A stretch of 64,000 bases of DNA from Cokeromyces recurvatus. Taxonomy: Eukaryota > Mucoromycota > Mucoromycetes > Mucorales > Mucoraceae. The notes beneath the pieces are model-generated. The model had not been told where the DNA came from, searched no databases, and saw only the letters and a program-made list of their open reading frames with translations. Within the stretch, counting starts at the first letter, position 1. Each line of letters opens with the position of its first letter. Below, in pieces: positions 37,684-49,712 of this stretch. Location of the stretch: positions 124,001-188,000 of the forward strand of contig NW_026251398.1 in NCBI RefSeq assembly GCF_025118155.1. The letters are read 5' to 3'. A program made the translations under genes and the position numbers.

Positions 37684-39703
37684 CATCTACGACAAGAGAA
37701 ATCAGTCTACAGAAATTTATTGTGGACCTCTTCCACTCACCTCTTTTCTTTACCTTTTATCTTTTATCGAAAGTACCCCGCTTTATCTAGCCCACTGCTC
37801 ACCGACGTGTCTAAAATTTTAACTTAGAATAAAAACTTGCAAATAAAAAAAAAATGAAACTAACTAGCAACCAAATTTCGTTCTTATGTTGAAGAATATG
37901 AGATTAAGTATAAACATTATAAAAGAAAAATTTTCTTTAACACAAAACTATAGACAAACCAACGAGTATTGTTAGTAGAAGCTACTCAAATTAACAATAT
38001 AACTAATGCAATCATAAATAAAGATCAAGCTGTTTTTAACCAAACAATTAGCATTATTCTTGGTATGTAATACGTAATACGTATGATAGATATACCTACA
38101 AGCAGAGACCATTTGGTTAAATGAGTTTTTAGTATTTTTTCTACTACTACACAATGTCTTGAGAAAAGACCATTGTTATTAATTGAACTATCTAGTAGAC
38201 AAAATATAGATAAAAATGATTTATTGTTGGTTTTTCTTCTACCTATAGTAGGTAGACTTCATTGTACTCCATTATTTATAGTTTAAAAACAACCCAAGCG
38301 CCCAACCATCATCGTAAATACGCGCCCAAGGAATTGGTTCGCCTTCATTTAAATTGGACTGTGATTGTTCCACGTACCCCCCAATTGCGAATAGTGCTGG
38401 TGTTGGTAGTGGTGTTGTTGTTGCTGGAAGTTACAGTATTCAAAGATAAGGAATCATCTGAATGTAAAATCGCTTCATACTTTCGCTTGTATGATTGAGA
38501 GACTAGTTTACCATTCTCAAACAACAGAGAAAAGGCAAAATAAAAAACTAAAAAGCAATTATATCCAAACATTAGTAGAAAAGTGGAGCCACGCTTATTC
38601 TCAATAGTAATACAATCCTACACTTGGGAAAAAAATAATAACTGAACGTAAAAAAAAGACAATGAGAGGTTCTTCTGTTGTTCATTAGATGTATTAGTTA
38701 CATGTACACATTTTACAGTTATTGAAGATAAATGAAGGTCTTGCATAAACAGCACCCCCTTGTTATAATTGCACTATAATAAAGACTGATTAATACTTTT
38801 AGGATTAAAGTTTAAAAAGTAATTATGAGCATTGGTTACATGATAATTTTTAGGATTTGAGGTTTATATCAATCTCAAATTGTTATGATGATATTAAAGT
38901 ATGTGTACAAGACCACAGATAGTGCCAGTTGATATCGTAAGTAATGTCTTGAAATACTTGAAAAATGAACAGGCAGTTTATACAAAGGCCACTGAAATCA
39001 CACTAACAAAAGAGTTTGTTAATAAGGCTGACGACATTAAAAATTAAGAACGCAATGGAATGTGCTAAAAGTACTGAAACTGATCCAAGCCCAGAGCATT
39101 ACACTCGTAAGGAAGGACTCAGTAAATGGCCTCAAACACTGACAAACAATAGATAACATCAATAACCTATCATCTAGGTTAGAGTGTGCTGAAACTGATC
39201 CAAGCCTAGAGCATTACACTCGCAAAGAAGGACTCAGTAAAGGGCCTCAAACACTGGTAATCTATAACTGGGTATTCAATATTATTGGCACCAGTGAGAC
39301 AACCATCCCTATGTTATATTATAAGCATACATAATATACTTATCTTAAACGACTTGCTTGTGTAATCTTTTTTTAGTGGAAATAAATTATAAAAAGTAAA
39401 CAACAGCCTTCATTTTAAATCCTTATTTCGTCACAGAATAAGAAAAATGATAATGCCAGCAAAAAAATAAAAAATTGTCACAAAAAACGCATCCCCTTAT
39501 GAGCTCGCACTTTAAGAGGTGATAAAAAAAACTGAGTCAACTCACTACAGTAACAATAAGAGGTGAACATTCAACACAATCTCAAAAAGCTGATGGATAT
39601 TCGTTCCATGTTCATTCACCTTAATGACATCTAATTTGATGTTACATTGAGCATTGATTCAGTATTATCAATGTTGACGTTTAATACAACATGTCTTTAA
39701 TTA
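37684..39703. other. Left interior of the composite element, unassigned
   Basis: No gene recognised. It holds a 66-bp tandem duplication (39076-39141 and 39191-39256) and short unclear frames at 37628-37822, 38262-38498 (+) and 38345-38572 (-). It may be remnants of MULE 5' sequence or cargo. Confidence 0.35.
39076..39256 (+). repeat. Duplicated 66-bp unit (spaced by 49 bp)
   Basis: Copies at 39076-39141 and 39191-39256 both start GAAACTGATCCAAGCC and end CCTCAAACACTG, with only a few substitutions. Both read as ETDPSPEHYTRKEGLSK-like peptide, so this may be a repeated peptide motif from a lost gene. Confidence 0.8.
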
Positions 39704-41496
39704 TTGTATTTTTCAGCAAATAAGAGAAAATTTCAGAAAAAATAAGAGAAAATTATTGGATAAAATAAGAGAAAATTATTGGACAAATAAGAGAAAATTA
39801 TTGGATAAAATAAGAGAAAATTATTGAACAAATAAGAGAAAATTTTAGGTCAATTAAGAGAAAGTCCAAGAAAAATTAAGAGAAAAAAAAATGGCAATTA
39901 GTAGAAAGCACTTTTCTCACTATTATTAACAAAAAATGGATATTGACTTTGATATGAACGAAATTTCTCTACGCGACGATGACATTGAAGCTGTACCTGA
40001 AATCATTGTCAGCGTAATGTCAATGATGAGAAAGAAGTGGGAGTACAACATCACTGCATCAGCCATGGAGTTAGATGAAGATGCGACGATGGAGCTGAAG
40101 GAAGGGTACGAGGGTGATGAGGCCAGCAATAGCTCGGATAAGGAGGAAAATGAAGCTGATGTACAGGGTAGTGAGAGCGATTTGAAAGAAGAGAAGCCTC
40201 TCAGAGATCTGGCCGAAAAAAAAGACGCCGCTAGCAATGCTAGATGTGTGTACACTCAGCAAGATATCAACAAGCTTATTTCCCTGTTAATTGAACAGGT
40301 TCCTGTAAAAGATGCAGCTTTAAAAACAGGAATAAATGAGAAATCAGCTTACCGTTTCAAATCGCAATGGCAGAAAACAGGGGAAATACCTCAACAGAAA
40401 AAAAGAGGGCGCAAAATGGGAACTGTCTCTGAGCTTACTGAAAAACACACAAAGTTTATTACCGACATTGTTGATGAGTGTTCAACTGCAACTGTAGCTG
40501 GAATACACGAGTTGTTGCTCAAAGAATTTCCAAGTCTCTCCGTGAGCCCATCCGCAGTATACAGACATCTTAGAACCAGCTGTGCACTATCTATGAAGAA
40601 GTTGGAGAAAATTTCATCTGCTAGAAACTCGGAAGAAACTCTTAAGAAGAGAAAGGAGACCATCCTTCAATGGCTAGCTGATAAAAATATGGACTTTGAG
40701 AATAATTGCGTTTTTTTTGGATGAAGCAGGGTTCAATTTACACATGACACGCACTCGTGGCTGGTCCAAGATAGGAGAACCTGCTAAAACAACTGTCCCT
40801 GCTTCAAAAGGCACCACAATAACCATTCTTGGTGCCATCTCTAGCACCGGCATTATTGACATCTCTTTGAGAAAGCCAATATTAGTTTCGGGAGCTAAGA
40901 AGAGAAGAATAGATGGGAAGGTTGTTACAACGACAGCTAAGGTTGGAACTAGGACTGAGCACTATTTAAATTACTTGAGTAATGTGATGGATGTTCTTGA
41001 CCGAAATAATATGAAGGGCTTTTACTTGGTAATGGATAATGCTCCCATACATAAGCCAGCTACAGTAAGAAACTTAATAGAAAGCAGAGGCTATAAGTGT
41101 GCATATCTTCCGCCGTACTCACCATTCCTAAACCCAATTGAGCTATTCTGGTCGAAGGTGAAGTATGGCGTCAAAAGAAGCCCTTTCGAAACTGGTGAGA
41201 CACTCACACCCAGAATAATGGATGCCTGCTCCAAAGTAACTAAGAAAGACTGCCAGGGCTGGATTCGCCATTCTCTCAGATTCTTTGAAAAGTGTTTAGC
41301 CCTGGAGAAAAACTTATGAGATTTAAGTATAAGTAAATTTTTTGCTAATTGCCATTTTTTTTTCTCTTAATTGACCTAAAATTTTCTCTTATTTGTTCAA
41401 TAATTTTCTCTTATTTGTTCAATAATTTTCTCTTATTTGTCCAATAATTTTCTCTTATTTTTTCTGAAATTTTCTCTTATTTGCTGAAAAATACAA
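39704..41496 (+). mobile_element. Tc1/mariner DNA transposon (1.8 kb) nested in the composite element
   Basis: The ends are inverted: TTGTATTTTTCAGCAAATAAG on the left (39704) and its complement on the right (to 41496), with TA duplications at 39702-39703 and 41497-41498. Each TIR is about 190 bp and holds iterated AATAAGAGAAAATTATTGG units. The interior is one transposase gene with a single frameshift. It sits about 130 bp upstream of the MULE transposase start. Confidence 0.93.
39936..41319 (+). pseudogene. Tc1/mariner DD34E transposase, one frameshift
   Basis: Cut-and-paste transposase. Seen: an acidic N-terminal extension; helix-turn-helix region (INKLISLLIEQVPVKDAALK; GINEKSAYRFKSQW); GRKMGTVSELTEKHTKFI; then the DDE domain, with first Asp in FLDEAGFNLH, second in LVMDNAPIHK, and Glu in YSPFLNPIELFW, 34 residues after the second Asp. 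The frame breaks once: a run of eight T (40711-40718) throws the first part (39936-40724) out of frame with the second (from about 40696 to 41319). Seven T would join them into one protein of about 460 residues. The gene is otherwise complete and typical of Tc1-type DD34E enzymes. Confidence 0.9.
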
Positions 41497-41625
41497 TATT
41501 ATTCTTTAATGTGATACAATAAAACTTTGTAGGACTGGTTATTCACAATTAATTAATTCCTTTTTCTTGTTACTGGTGCATAAAACGATCTAATCTTCAT
41601 TCATTTTCCCAATTGAACAAAAAAA

Positions 41626-43461
41626 ATGTCTTTTACTTTAAGAATTGAACCATACCAACCTATCCCCTTGAGCATTGTTGTTTCGGAGCAATTAATGGAG
41701 GTTGCTTTAGAGAGCTTCGTTGAGAAATATGGAGTACTTTGGAACGCAGGTAAACGATACGCCCACCAAGAAGAAAGTAGCTCTGCCACCAGCAATGAAG
41801 AAGGATCTACTGTTAGGAAGCGAAACAGAACTGTGTTCCATATCTGGTACAAAGCATTTTCCTGCCATCGCGCAGGTGGCAAAGCAAAAAATTCGTCACG
41901 TACACTTGGAGGTTCGCCTGGACAGAGCAGATCTATACAAAAAAAAATGGATGTCCAGCAATGATGCGACTTACTTGCTTTAAAATCCACCCAGCAAATG
42001 TAGTATTTACTTTTGAAGGATCCCACCACCATGATATCGGCTCTTCATCAAATTTTGCTTTTCTTCCTGTATCTCAAAATACAAAAAATTTTATCTTTCA
42101 GCAACTAAGGGAGGGTTATATGTGCCGAGATGTCCGTCTCTCTATCCAAAGACAGCTAACATCTTACGTTCAACAACATTTCCAAATCAGTGTTAATGGC
42201 GCAGCTCTGAATGAAATTGTTCACAGAGACCAAGTATTAGACCCAAGTGATATTTATAATCAATACAAAAAAAAATCAAGAAAATACTTACAGGCGTGCA
42301 GTAGATCAAAAAGAATCTGTCAAATTGTGGTTAAGAGAATTGCGAGAAGACCAATATTTGACCTTTTTGGGCACCCGTTTTGATACTGACTTCACTTTTG
42401 GCTTTTTTTTCGCAGTGGCAACGAAACATCCTAATGCAGTCTCCTTATTTATGCTTGGATGCAACTCATAAAACGGCTAATATCGAATCGATAAAAGTCT
42501 ACTTTACACTGTTGTTGTCCGTCATCCCAAGACTGGCACAGGTTGCCCGGTTGCCTTTTGCTTTACCACTGACCATTCTGTTAATCCTCTTCTCCAGTTT
42601 CTCTCTTTTTTAAAGAACAACGACTAAACCAATGTCTTGAAAATTACCATTGATGTATCAAATGTTGAATTAAACACAATCAAAGAGATATACCCTGAAG
42701 CACAGGTGCAGTGGTGTTTATTTCATATAGCTTGCACATGGATGGATAAGATAAGAGAGTATGTCAAGACTGGGGGCTCAATTAATAATGGTATTGTACA
42801 CAAAGTCATTATCACAGGCTTAAAATCGATGACGTGGAAACGAAGCAAACCAACATTTACAGCAAAGCTAGCAGCTTTCATTCAGCGATTTGGCGAGTAT
42901 ACTAATTTGATCTGCTATTTAAAAATTTGCTACTTTGACAAAGATGCGTTTATGCGTTAGACAGCTTGCTACCAAATAGAAGTTTACACAAATATGGAAA
43001 CCAATAATTACGTTGAGAGTTGGCATAATCAACTGAAAGCAACATATTTGCGAAGAAAACAGAATAGATTGATTTTCATTCTTGTGAAGGATATTGAATA
43101 TGACTATCAAAACAACGTGAAGAGGTTGATGTTGAATGTTGGTAGGATGAGCTCTGAACAAAGGCGAATGAGAACCAGGCAAATATAAGTAGAAGTAATA
43201 AACTCAGAATCCATTAAAGATATGATACAGCTTGAAAATGAATCCCTATATTCAGTACAACCCTTCTCGAACAGTGATATTTCCTATCAAGTTGAAGTTG
43301 TTAATCATCAAATGGCCGAATGTTCATGCAAAGACTTTAAATACAACAGGATTGCATGTAAGCATATATACCTTCTTCACCGTTTCAAGAACACGATTCA
43401 ACTCTACCAAGGTATGTAAAATACAAACACAAGGGTGAACCACTAATGAACATGATTAAAT

Positions 43462-43529
<68 letters not shown>

Positions 43530-43716
43530 GAGTTAATTTCAGCTGAAGTTAATGAGGAAACGGGTATTAGTGAAGAACAAGAAGCATCCACTTCCATTGA
43601 TCGCCAAGAAGTCGACAATTTGACGAATAAGATGGCCAATTTGTTAGCTGTATATCGTGCATACAAAGATGAGCTACAATTGTTATGTGATGATGAACTT
43701 GCACAGGTCGAATAAG
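41626..43716 (+). pseudogene. MULE (Mutator-like) transposase with SWIM zinc finger, frameshifted
   Basis: Seen across several frames: start MSFTLRIEPYQPI; DNA-binding-like region (MMRLTCFKIHPANVVFTFEG, SHHHDIGS); QWQRN...SPYLCLDATHKT with the first catalytic Asp; HPKTGTGCPVAFCFT; ITIDVSNVE with the second Asp; AQVQWCLFHIACTWMDKI; NNYVESWHNQLK with the Glu; and SWIM finger ECSCKDFKYNRIACKHIYLL (C-x-C...C-x-H). An intron at 43412-43530 contains a 63-nt T run and joins to ELISAEVNEETG, with the stop at 43714-43716. At least five frame changes and an in-frame stop near 42616 break it. Several changes fall in A or T runs (around 41939-41947, 42267-42275 and 42407-42414). Confidence 0.85.
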
Positions 43717-44082
43717 GTGTTAATTTAATTATGGAAGCCATCAATAGAAATAGAAGCAACCAAAATCGCCTAAATCAAAATTTCTCAACTCAAAGAAGAT
43801 AATTGCACGTCTACAAAGCCTTGTTAGTTGTTTTCTTGACACTTCAACTGTTTATTTATAATTCTTATATTGCATCGCAACATCTTATTTGAATAAACAT
43901 CTTGCATCAGAATAAAAAGAACTTTTTTTCTGCAACATTCCAATGAAATGGAATATTACAGTGACCGTCTTTCTCTTAAAGTGTGAGCTCATAAGTAAAA
44001 CTTTCTTATCCTGCACTAAACAAACTACGGAAAAAATACCAAGCAAATAAAAATACGTTTTCTTAAGGAACATCAATATAAA

Positions 44083-46014
44083 ATGAGTTTTTATAAGGGG
44101 CAAAAAAGTGATAATAATACTTATTTAACGCTTTATATTTGCTTGATTTTCTAACATGTTCTGTAGTGCTTTCTGAGTACATCATAAAATCAAAAACACC
44201 GACTTTGAGAGGATTTATTTTGCAAAATAAAGATGCGTTTAAAAAATGGCATGACAATTCCATGGACACAAACGACTTTTTGGAACTATGGTCCAATCGA
44301 TTTTGTGAAATGTTTAGAACGATCAAAGCCAGAAACATTAAGGTAATGTGGACGGTACATGCTGGCGTGCTTGTCAAAACATATAGAGAAGGCGTAATAA
44401 CATGTTTTTTTCTGAGAAGGAATCGAAAAAAAAATGTCACGCTTGAAAACATCTGTAGAGAAATTTGTAATACAATCGATTTGCAGAGGGAAAGAGTAAG
44501 TTATGTCTATCTGCTTGAAATCTTAATTCTTAACAATTTTTATTTAGGACAACTTAAAGAGACACATAGAACATGAACTTATATTAACGCATACAGTTAT
44601 GACGACGCGTTTAAACAAACGTTTGCGTGACGAAGAAGATATTGATGTTATTGAAGAAGAAGATGTGGAAGAAGTTAAAGAAGAAAGCCTGTCAAGGCAG
44701 TCAAGTCAGTCAATGTATGCTTTTGAAACTGATTTGTCTGAAGATAACGACGTGTTGGAGCCTGCGGTATGTAAATGAAACGAAATTAATTCTGCTCCTT
44801 ATTTACTTGTTATCGTATATAGTGGATGATAGACGGTGATAACGTGAGCAGAATCTTAGTTGACTTTAGCTCACGCTGTTATACAAAAAATCTCTTGGGC
44901 CAAGCTTTGACTGTAACTGAAAAACTTGCTATCAATCGTATTTATTTGATGAATCAACGTGATGACAGTTTTCATTATTGCAGTGAGCTGAATACGATGA
45001 AAGATAAATTGACCGCGTATTTTGAACTAAACAAATATTACCACAAGGCTTCGAATAAGGAAGTCGAGTTTGTGAACAGTGTTGCCTATGTAATTGTATT
45101 TATGGATGATCTAAATATAAAACTAACAACGATCCTCTCCTTTGCATAGAGTAAGGCTAAAGGTTTAGATAAGGAAGCTAAAGACTTGGCAAGTGTCCAA
45201 TTGTCAAGTAGTGAATTAGAAACGTATGCAACAGTTTTGTTCAATTTGTAAGTAAGAAGTGTTGGGTACCACGCATAAGAAAATAATAAGACTTTCTTTT
45301 AGAGCTTCCAACTATAACCATTCATTTGATCTTGCCACTGTTGACGAGTCACTTTTCATTGAATTAGCCCTGAGCCCTTTTGTAAAAGCTGCCTTTCAAA
45401 TGGACTATAAATTACAGCGATCTGGGTAAATTTGGATACAAAGACATTACCAAATTCATACAATAGACTAACTCTACCCCCTTTCTGCAGACTTTTTACA
45501 TCTTTAGAAGGTGAAGTTAATCTCAGACCGGATATGAAGTTCCACATCACAATCAATGGCATTCAATATGACTGTCTTTTGATTGAAGTCAAATGCCCAA
45601 GCAGTACCAGTAAAGATGATTTGTTTAAGTTGTCGATAGAAATGCAGTTCATTTTAAATCGTTTAATAGAACACGGTACTAATAACTGTACTATTTACGG
45701 TGTGTTAGTGTATGGTAAATAGCTATGGCTATTGTTTATAACCAGAAAAGAATTGAATATTTGAATTTAGGTTTTAGTTGTTCTGTGTACAAGATGGCAT
45801 TAGTTGCACCCAAGGTATATCTAATGGTGAAGATTAGACAATGCTTCCTTCCTCGCTGTTCGGAAGATTTTCATGTTGTAGTTAATACTTTGTCTTCTTT
45901 TTGCAATTGCGAGATTTGGTGTACGAAGAAGTGCAGTCAATAGCTGCAAATAAAAGAAACGTAAGTGATATTCTTGGTTGGATTGCTAAACCAATTATAG
46001 ATATCGAGCAGTAA
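44083..46014 (+). CDS. Spliced gene with PD-(D/E)XK-like signature, function unknown
   Basis: Proposed exons: 44083..44107, 44167..44495, 44548..44766, 44823..45095, 45150..45247, 45303..45425, 45491..45714, 45771..45877, 45937..46014. All introns are GT-AG and phases agree, giving about 491 aa. Seen: VLSEYIIKSKTPTLRGF; KWHDNSMDTNDFLELWSNRF; an acidic patch (EEDIDVIEEEDVEEVKEE); SYNHSFDL-type region; EGEVNLRPDMKFHITI, then 17 residues after the RPD Asp, LLIEVKCPSS; and a helical tail. D-x17-E-x-K is the core signature of PD-(D/E)XK nucleases, so a nuclease-like domain is possible (motif-level inference only). The last junction is uncertain: a one-base loss in the T run near 45896-45901 would instead give LQLRDLVYEEVQSIAANK in one continuous exon. 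It lies inside the TIR-bounded element, downstream of the MULE gene, and may be its cargo. Confidence 0.55.
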
Positions 46015-46219
46015 AAGCAGTAATTACCTCTTCTCCCTCCCCGTTTTTCTATAAACCTTAATAAATATTCCCCCAAACCCTTAGTTAATATTCCAATATA
46101 AATAAAAACTTTTTTAAAAGGAACAAAATACACCAGTTAGCAGTTATTTCGCGTCTTTGACAGTACCCAAATTTTTTAAAAGAGTAGTTTTCATGGCTCT
46201 TCCCAATATTATAGTTGCC

Positions 46220-46635
46220 AAAGCAAGAGGTTTGAAATCAGGTAGCACTATTTTTTTTATCTTAGTTGGTTTCAACTAAATACTAAAACATGAGTGTCCA
46301 AATAGATGAAAAGCAACTTATGGAATCTGAAATACTTGCACATAGAATAACTGAATCATGCAATAATGTCCCTTCATTTTACCTTGTCAGCATTGCTCAA
46401 CACTCTAAAAATAGCAAAATCCCTCTATGTTTAAAGGAAATTCTCTACCATATATTGATTTTAGATTAGGTTCACAGTGTGTTCTAATTGAAGTTCGAGA
46501 AGTGCTCCAAATTAAGTTCAAATTTTGTTCGGATTTAATTGGTGAAATGCTCGATTTTATTTTCGAAAAAAACGTAACACCAAGTTCAAAAAAAAAAAAA
46601 AAAAAAAAATGTTCGATTTGAGAGTGGAAGCACTG
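46220..46635 (-). repeat. Right terminal inverted repeat of the composite element
   Basis: Reverse-complement match to 37276-37683, ending GAAGCACTG then TA. It contains an A21-type run, and on the plus strand a 59-codon frame from ATG 46290 to stop 46467-46469 (MSVQIDEKQLMESEILAHRI at its start), mirrored in the left TIR. Confidence 0.9.
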
Positions 46636-47122
46636 TAATTATTTCTTTTACTCTTAATGTATAAATACCAACATATTTTTCAATTATTGTTGCAAAATAA
46701 AAAATATAAAAATGTATATATATTTTTTTTGTTAATTTATGATCTTGGTTTTACGTTTTGTGTTCCTCAAAATTATACAAAAAAAAAACATTATAAATTA
46801 ATATAGGAAAAAAGAAAACAATATGATTGACTTTTAATCATAGGATGCACTAAACAAGCACAAATTTAAATTTACACGTAAGTTTATATATAAACATACT
46901 CTTTACAAGATGGTTACAATGTGTATTAATAGTCTGTTATTTAACACATTGCTGCTTATTATTATTATTACTTCAGTATTTGCTCACAGGGTCAGAAACT
47001 ACATGTCAATACATGAATAGTATTCAAAAGATTAATGTAGCTACCTTGAGCAACTTTTATTTTATAATTAAGTTTAATCATTGGTACACAACTGATACAA
47101 TCTAACATTATTAAAAAAACGT

Positions 47123-47187
<65 letters not shown>

Positions 47188-49670
47188 AAATATTTTTTTT
47201 TCCTTAGGCGCACAAATACGCGTGTCAATCTTTCTCTATAACAATATATAAGAAAATAAATTTTATTATAACTTTTTTTGTTGTTGCCAAAAGGGATTAA
47301 ATGAGTATCCTTTGAAAAAGGATATATTCTTCTCGCCAGTATATAGAAGCCGATAGTATTCCTTTTTTTTCACTTTTTTTTTTTCTTTAAAGAAGAAAAT
47401 AAAATAAAGCCACACCAGACAAGTCGGATTAGTTTGGACCACTTACTCTTCAACACAACGACAAGACCTTGAATTGGTCCTACTCCTTTAACCAAAGGAG
47501 AAGAAGGAGGAAATTATTGTTGTTATTTGTAACTATCCCTTTTCCTCCTTCTCCTCCTCCCCTAAGGACCAGAGTATATACCTGTCAAAGGACAGGCGAC
47601 CATATGGGAAGGTGATTAAAAGAAAATGTCACACCTTCCCTTTCTCTCCTCTTTATACACGTCTTTATAGGAGAGTTGAGGACACAACTCCAAAGGGAAG
47701 GAAGACACAACAACACCATTCTGGTAAGACAAGTTGTTCTTTTTTTAGAAGAACAGCTTCTAAAAAAAATGATCCTTTATTGAAAGGATTCCCAAACGGA
47801 AGAAAAGAAAATCTTGTCCAAAGATATCCTTACCAGTTGGGCAAAGGAGGAAGAGACAACCGCGAGCAGCAATAGCTTCTTATAAAATATTCTTATCTGT
47901 ATACTTCAGAGTGACTTTTACTATGACAATTGGATATAAAAACATATTTATTAAAGTTCATTTTTTTTTTTTGAAGTTTTATAGAAGAGAAAAAAAAAGT
48001 ATGAGAGAGGAAAAAAAAAGTTACGAAATTCTAAATATCAAAAGATCATCTTTTAGTTATGGTGTTGATTTTCTATGTCTGCGTCACCAGTCGAGTTTCA
48101 AAATTTAAGGCACACCCGTAACATAAGTTTGAAACTTTAATTTCAGACATAATGAAACGATTTGAAAATAATTTTGAGACCCAATAAAATAAAATATCTG
48201 AATCAAAGAACAAAGAATTTCACTCCTTCGTGTGGTTGAATGACCACTTGATTATATTTGACAATTAATTAAAATATGAGAATAGGTTTATTAATACGAA
48301 TTACAATAAATCACATTATACAAATATAAAATACTAGTAAACAATTAGTTAAATAAGAACTATGACATATATATATTGTGTAATTACCCTAGCTTAACGA
48401 GTAACCTACTAGTGGAAGGAGTAATGATAATAACAAGCAAATCTGTATAATAACGAAGATAGTTGTAATTATGCTAGCAATTATTCATTTGCAATAATAA
48501 CAAACTGTAAAGCATTATCTTGATTAGGTCACAAATCCTTAATATTAGTATACCTTAGGGCTAGTTTAAATTATCTTAACTCTTCGGCTTTATTTCTTTC
48601 TCTCTCTCTCTCTCTCTTCATCCTTTTTACCTCGCGCTTCTTTATGATATCTCATTCAATAATCTATGCGGAAGCTGAAAGGTTAATTCAAGCAGGAAAA
48701 AAAAAGACGACACAACACACAAGGCTTATCAGAAACTACCTAAAAATCGTATAAACAATATGGTCATGCATCAGTAAAAAAAGCACTGATTGCCCTCGTC
48801 ATATTTTCATTTTAAACATATTAATACAAAGAGATTTTGAAAGATTGTATCAAAGATATACAGTATCATTGACTTTTGCGTCATTCTTGTTTAATAACAA
48901 CAATGTATAATTCTTTTAGAAAAAAATAATTCGTTTGTTTTCTTTTCTCTGTGAGATTGTTATTAAGGCCCAACTTTTAGTGAATTACTGGATCTGTAAC
49001 GAAATATTTATACATATATATTTGAATAAAATTATTTATAGGATTATCTACAATAATATTACTATTCAAAAAATTCAAGCAAAATATCAGGGCTTAGGAA
49101 ACCTTTTGGAAACATAGTATTATTTAGCTGGTCTCAATGGAGTCTCTTTTATTGTTCAAAAAGGTGATTAAAGTAATTATGAGGATACTATTGGCAGCTG
49201 CTTTATATATGCCGTACATATATAGATGTAACTAATAACAGTTATTACTATACCTAATAGGAACTTGATATAAGGGATATCACGAATTTAGTTTACAATC
49301 CTATACTGAATCACGTATGGCTTCAAACTACCGAACAAATACAAATTGCTAAGGATATATTCCATAGCAATGATACAATATCAAGTCTAATAACAAGGCT
49401 TCAAATCTTACTAAATACTAAAATCCGTCCCTTAAGAAACAAACTTACTATGACTCCCCCTTACAAAGTCAACTCTTACTGGATTTTCTCATCCTATTGT
49501 ACTTTTCCTCAAGTATATTCTTACAACTTAAGAAATTTTAATTCAATAACAACAGCGACAGTAATATCAGCAGCAAGATACGATAGCTCAAAGCTTTTTG
49601 CTTGATTCCCTCGCCCAAGTATGAAATGATGATTTATAAAAATCGATAGTTAGAATATATATTGATTTCG

Positions 49671-49712
<42 letters not shown>

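Larger units (their letters stand above)
37276..46635. mobile_element. 9.4-kb composite element with ~410-bp terminal inverted repeats
   Basis: The segments 37276-37683 and 46220-46635 are near-perfect inverted copies. I see only a few substitutions plus a different A/T-run length. The ends are CAGTGCTTCCACTC ... GAGTGGAAGCACTG, each flanked by TA. The flanking AAATAATTA / TAATTATTT is itself inverted, so the repeat may extend about 10 bp further. Inside lie a decayed MULE transposase gene (41626-43716), a nested Tc1/mariner element (39704-41496), a spliced gene with a PD-(D/E)XK-like motif (44083-46014) and unassigned sequence. Long TIRs with a MULE transposase suggest a Mutator-like element, but the expected 8-11-bp target duplication is not evident. 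Confidence 0.75.

Noticed and set aside
44342..44385. Extra 44-nt intron in the passenger gene
   Set aside because: It has GT-AG ends, but removing it shifts the frame, while reading through keeps a continuous sensible protein.
46992..47228. 78-codon Lys-run frame
   Set aside because: Generated by the 57-nt T run on the other strand.
47612..47875. 87-codon frame as a protein gene
   Set aside because: Lies wholly in the hairpin cluster, which explains its composition better than coding does.
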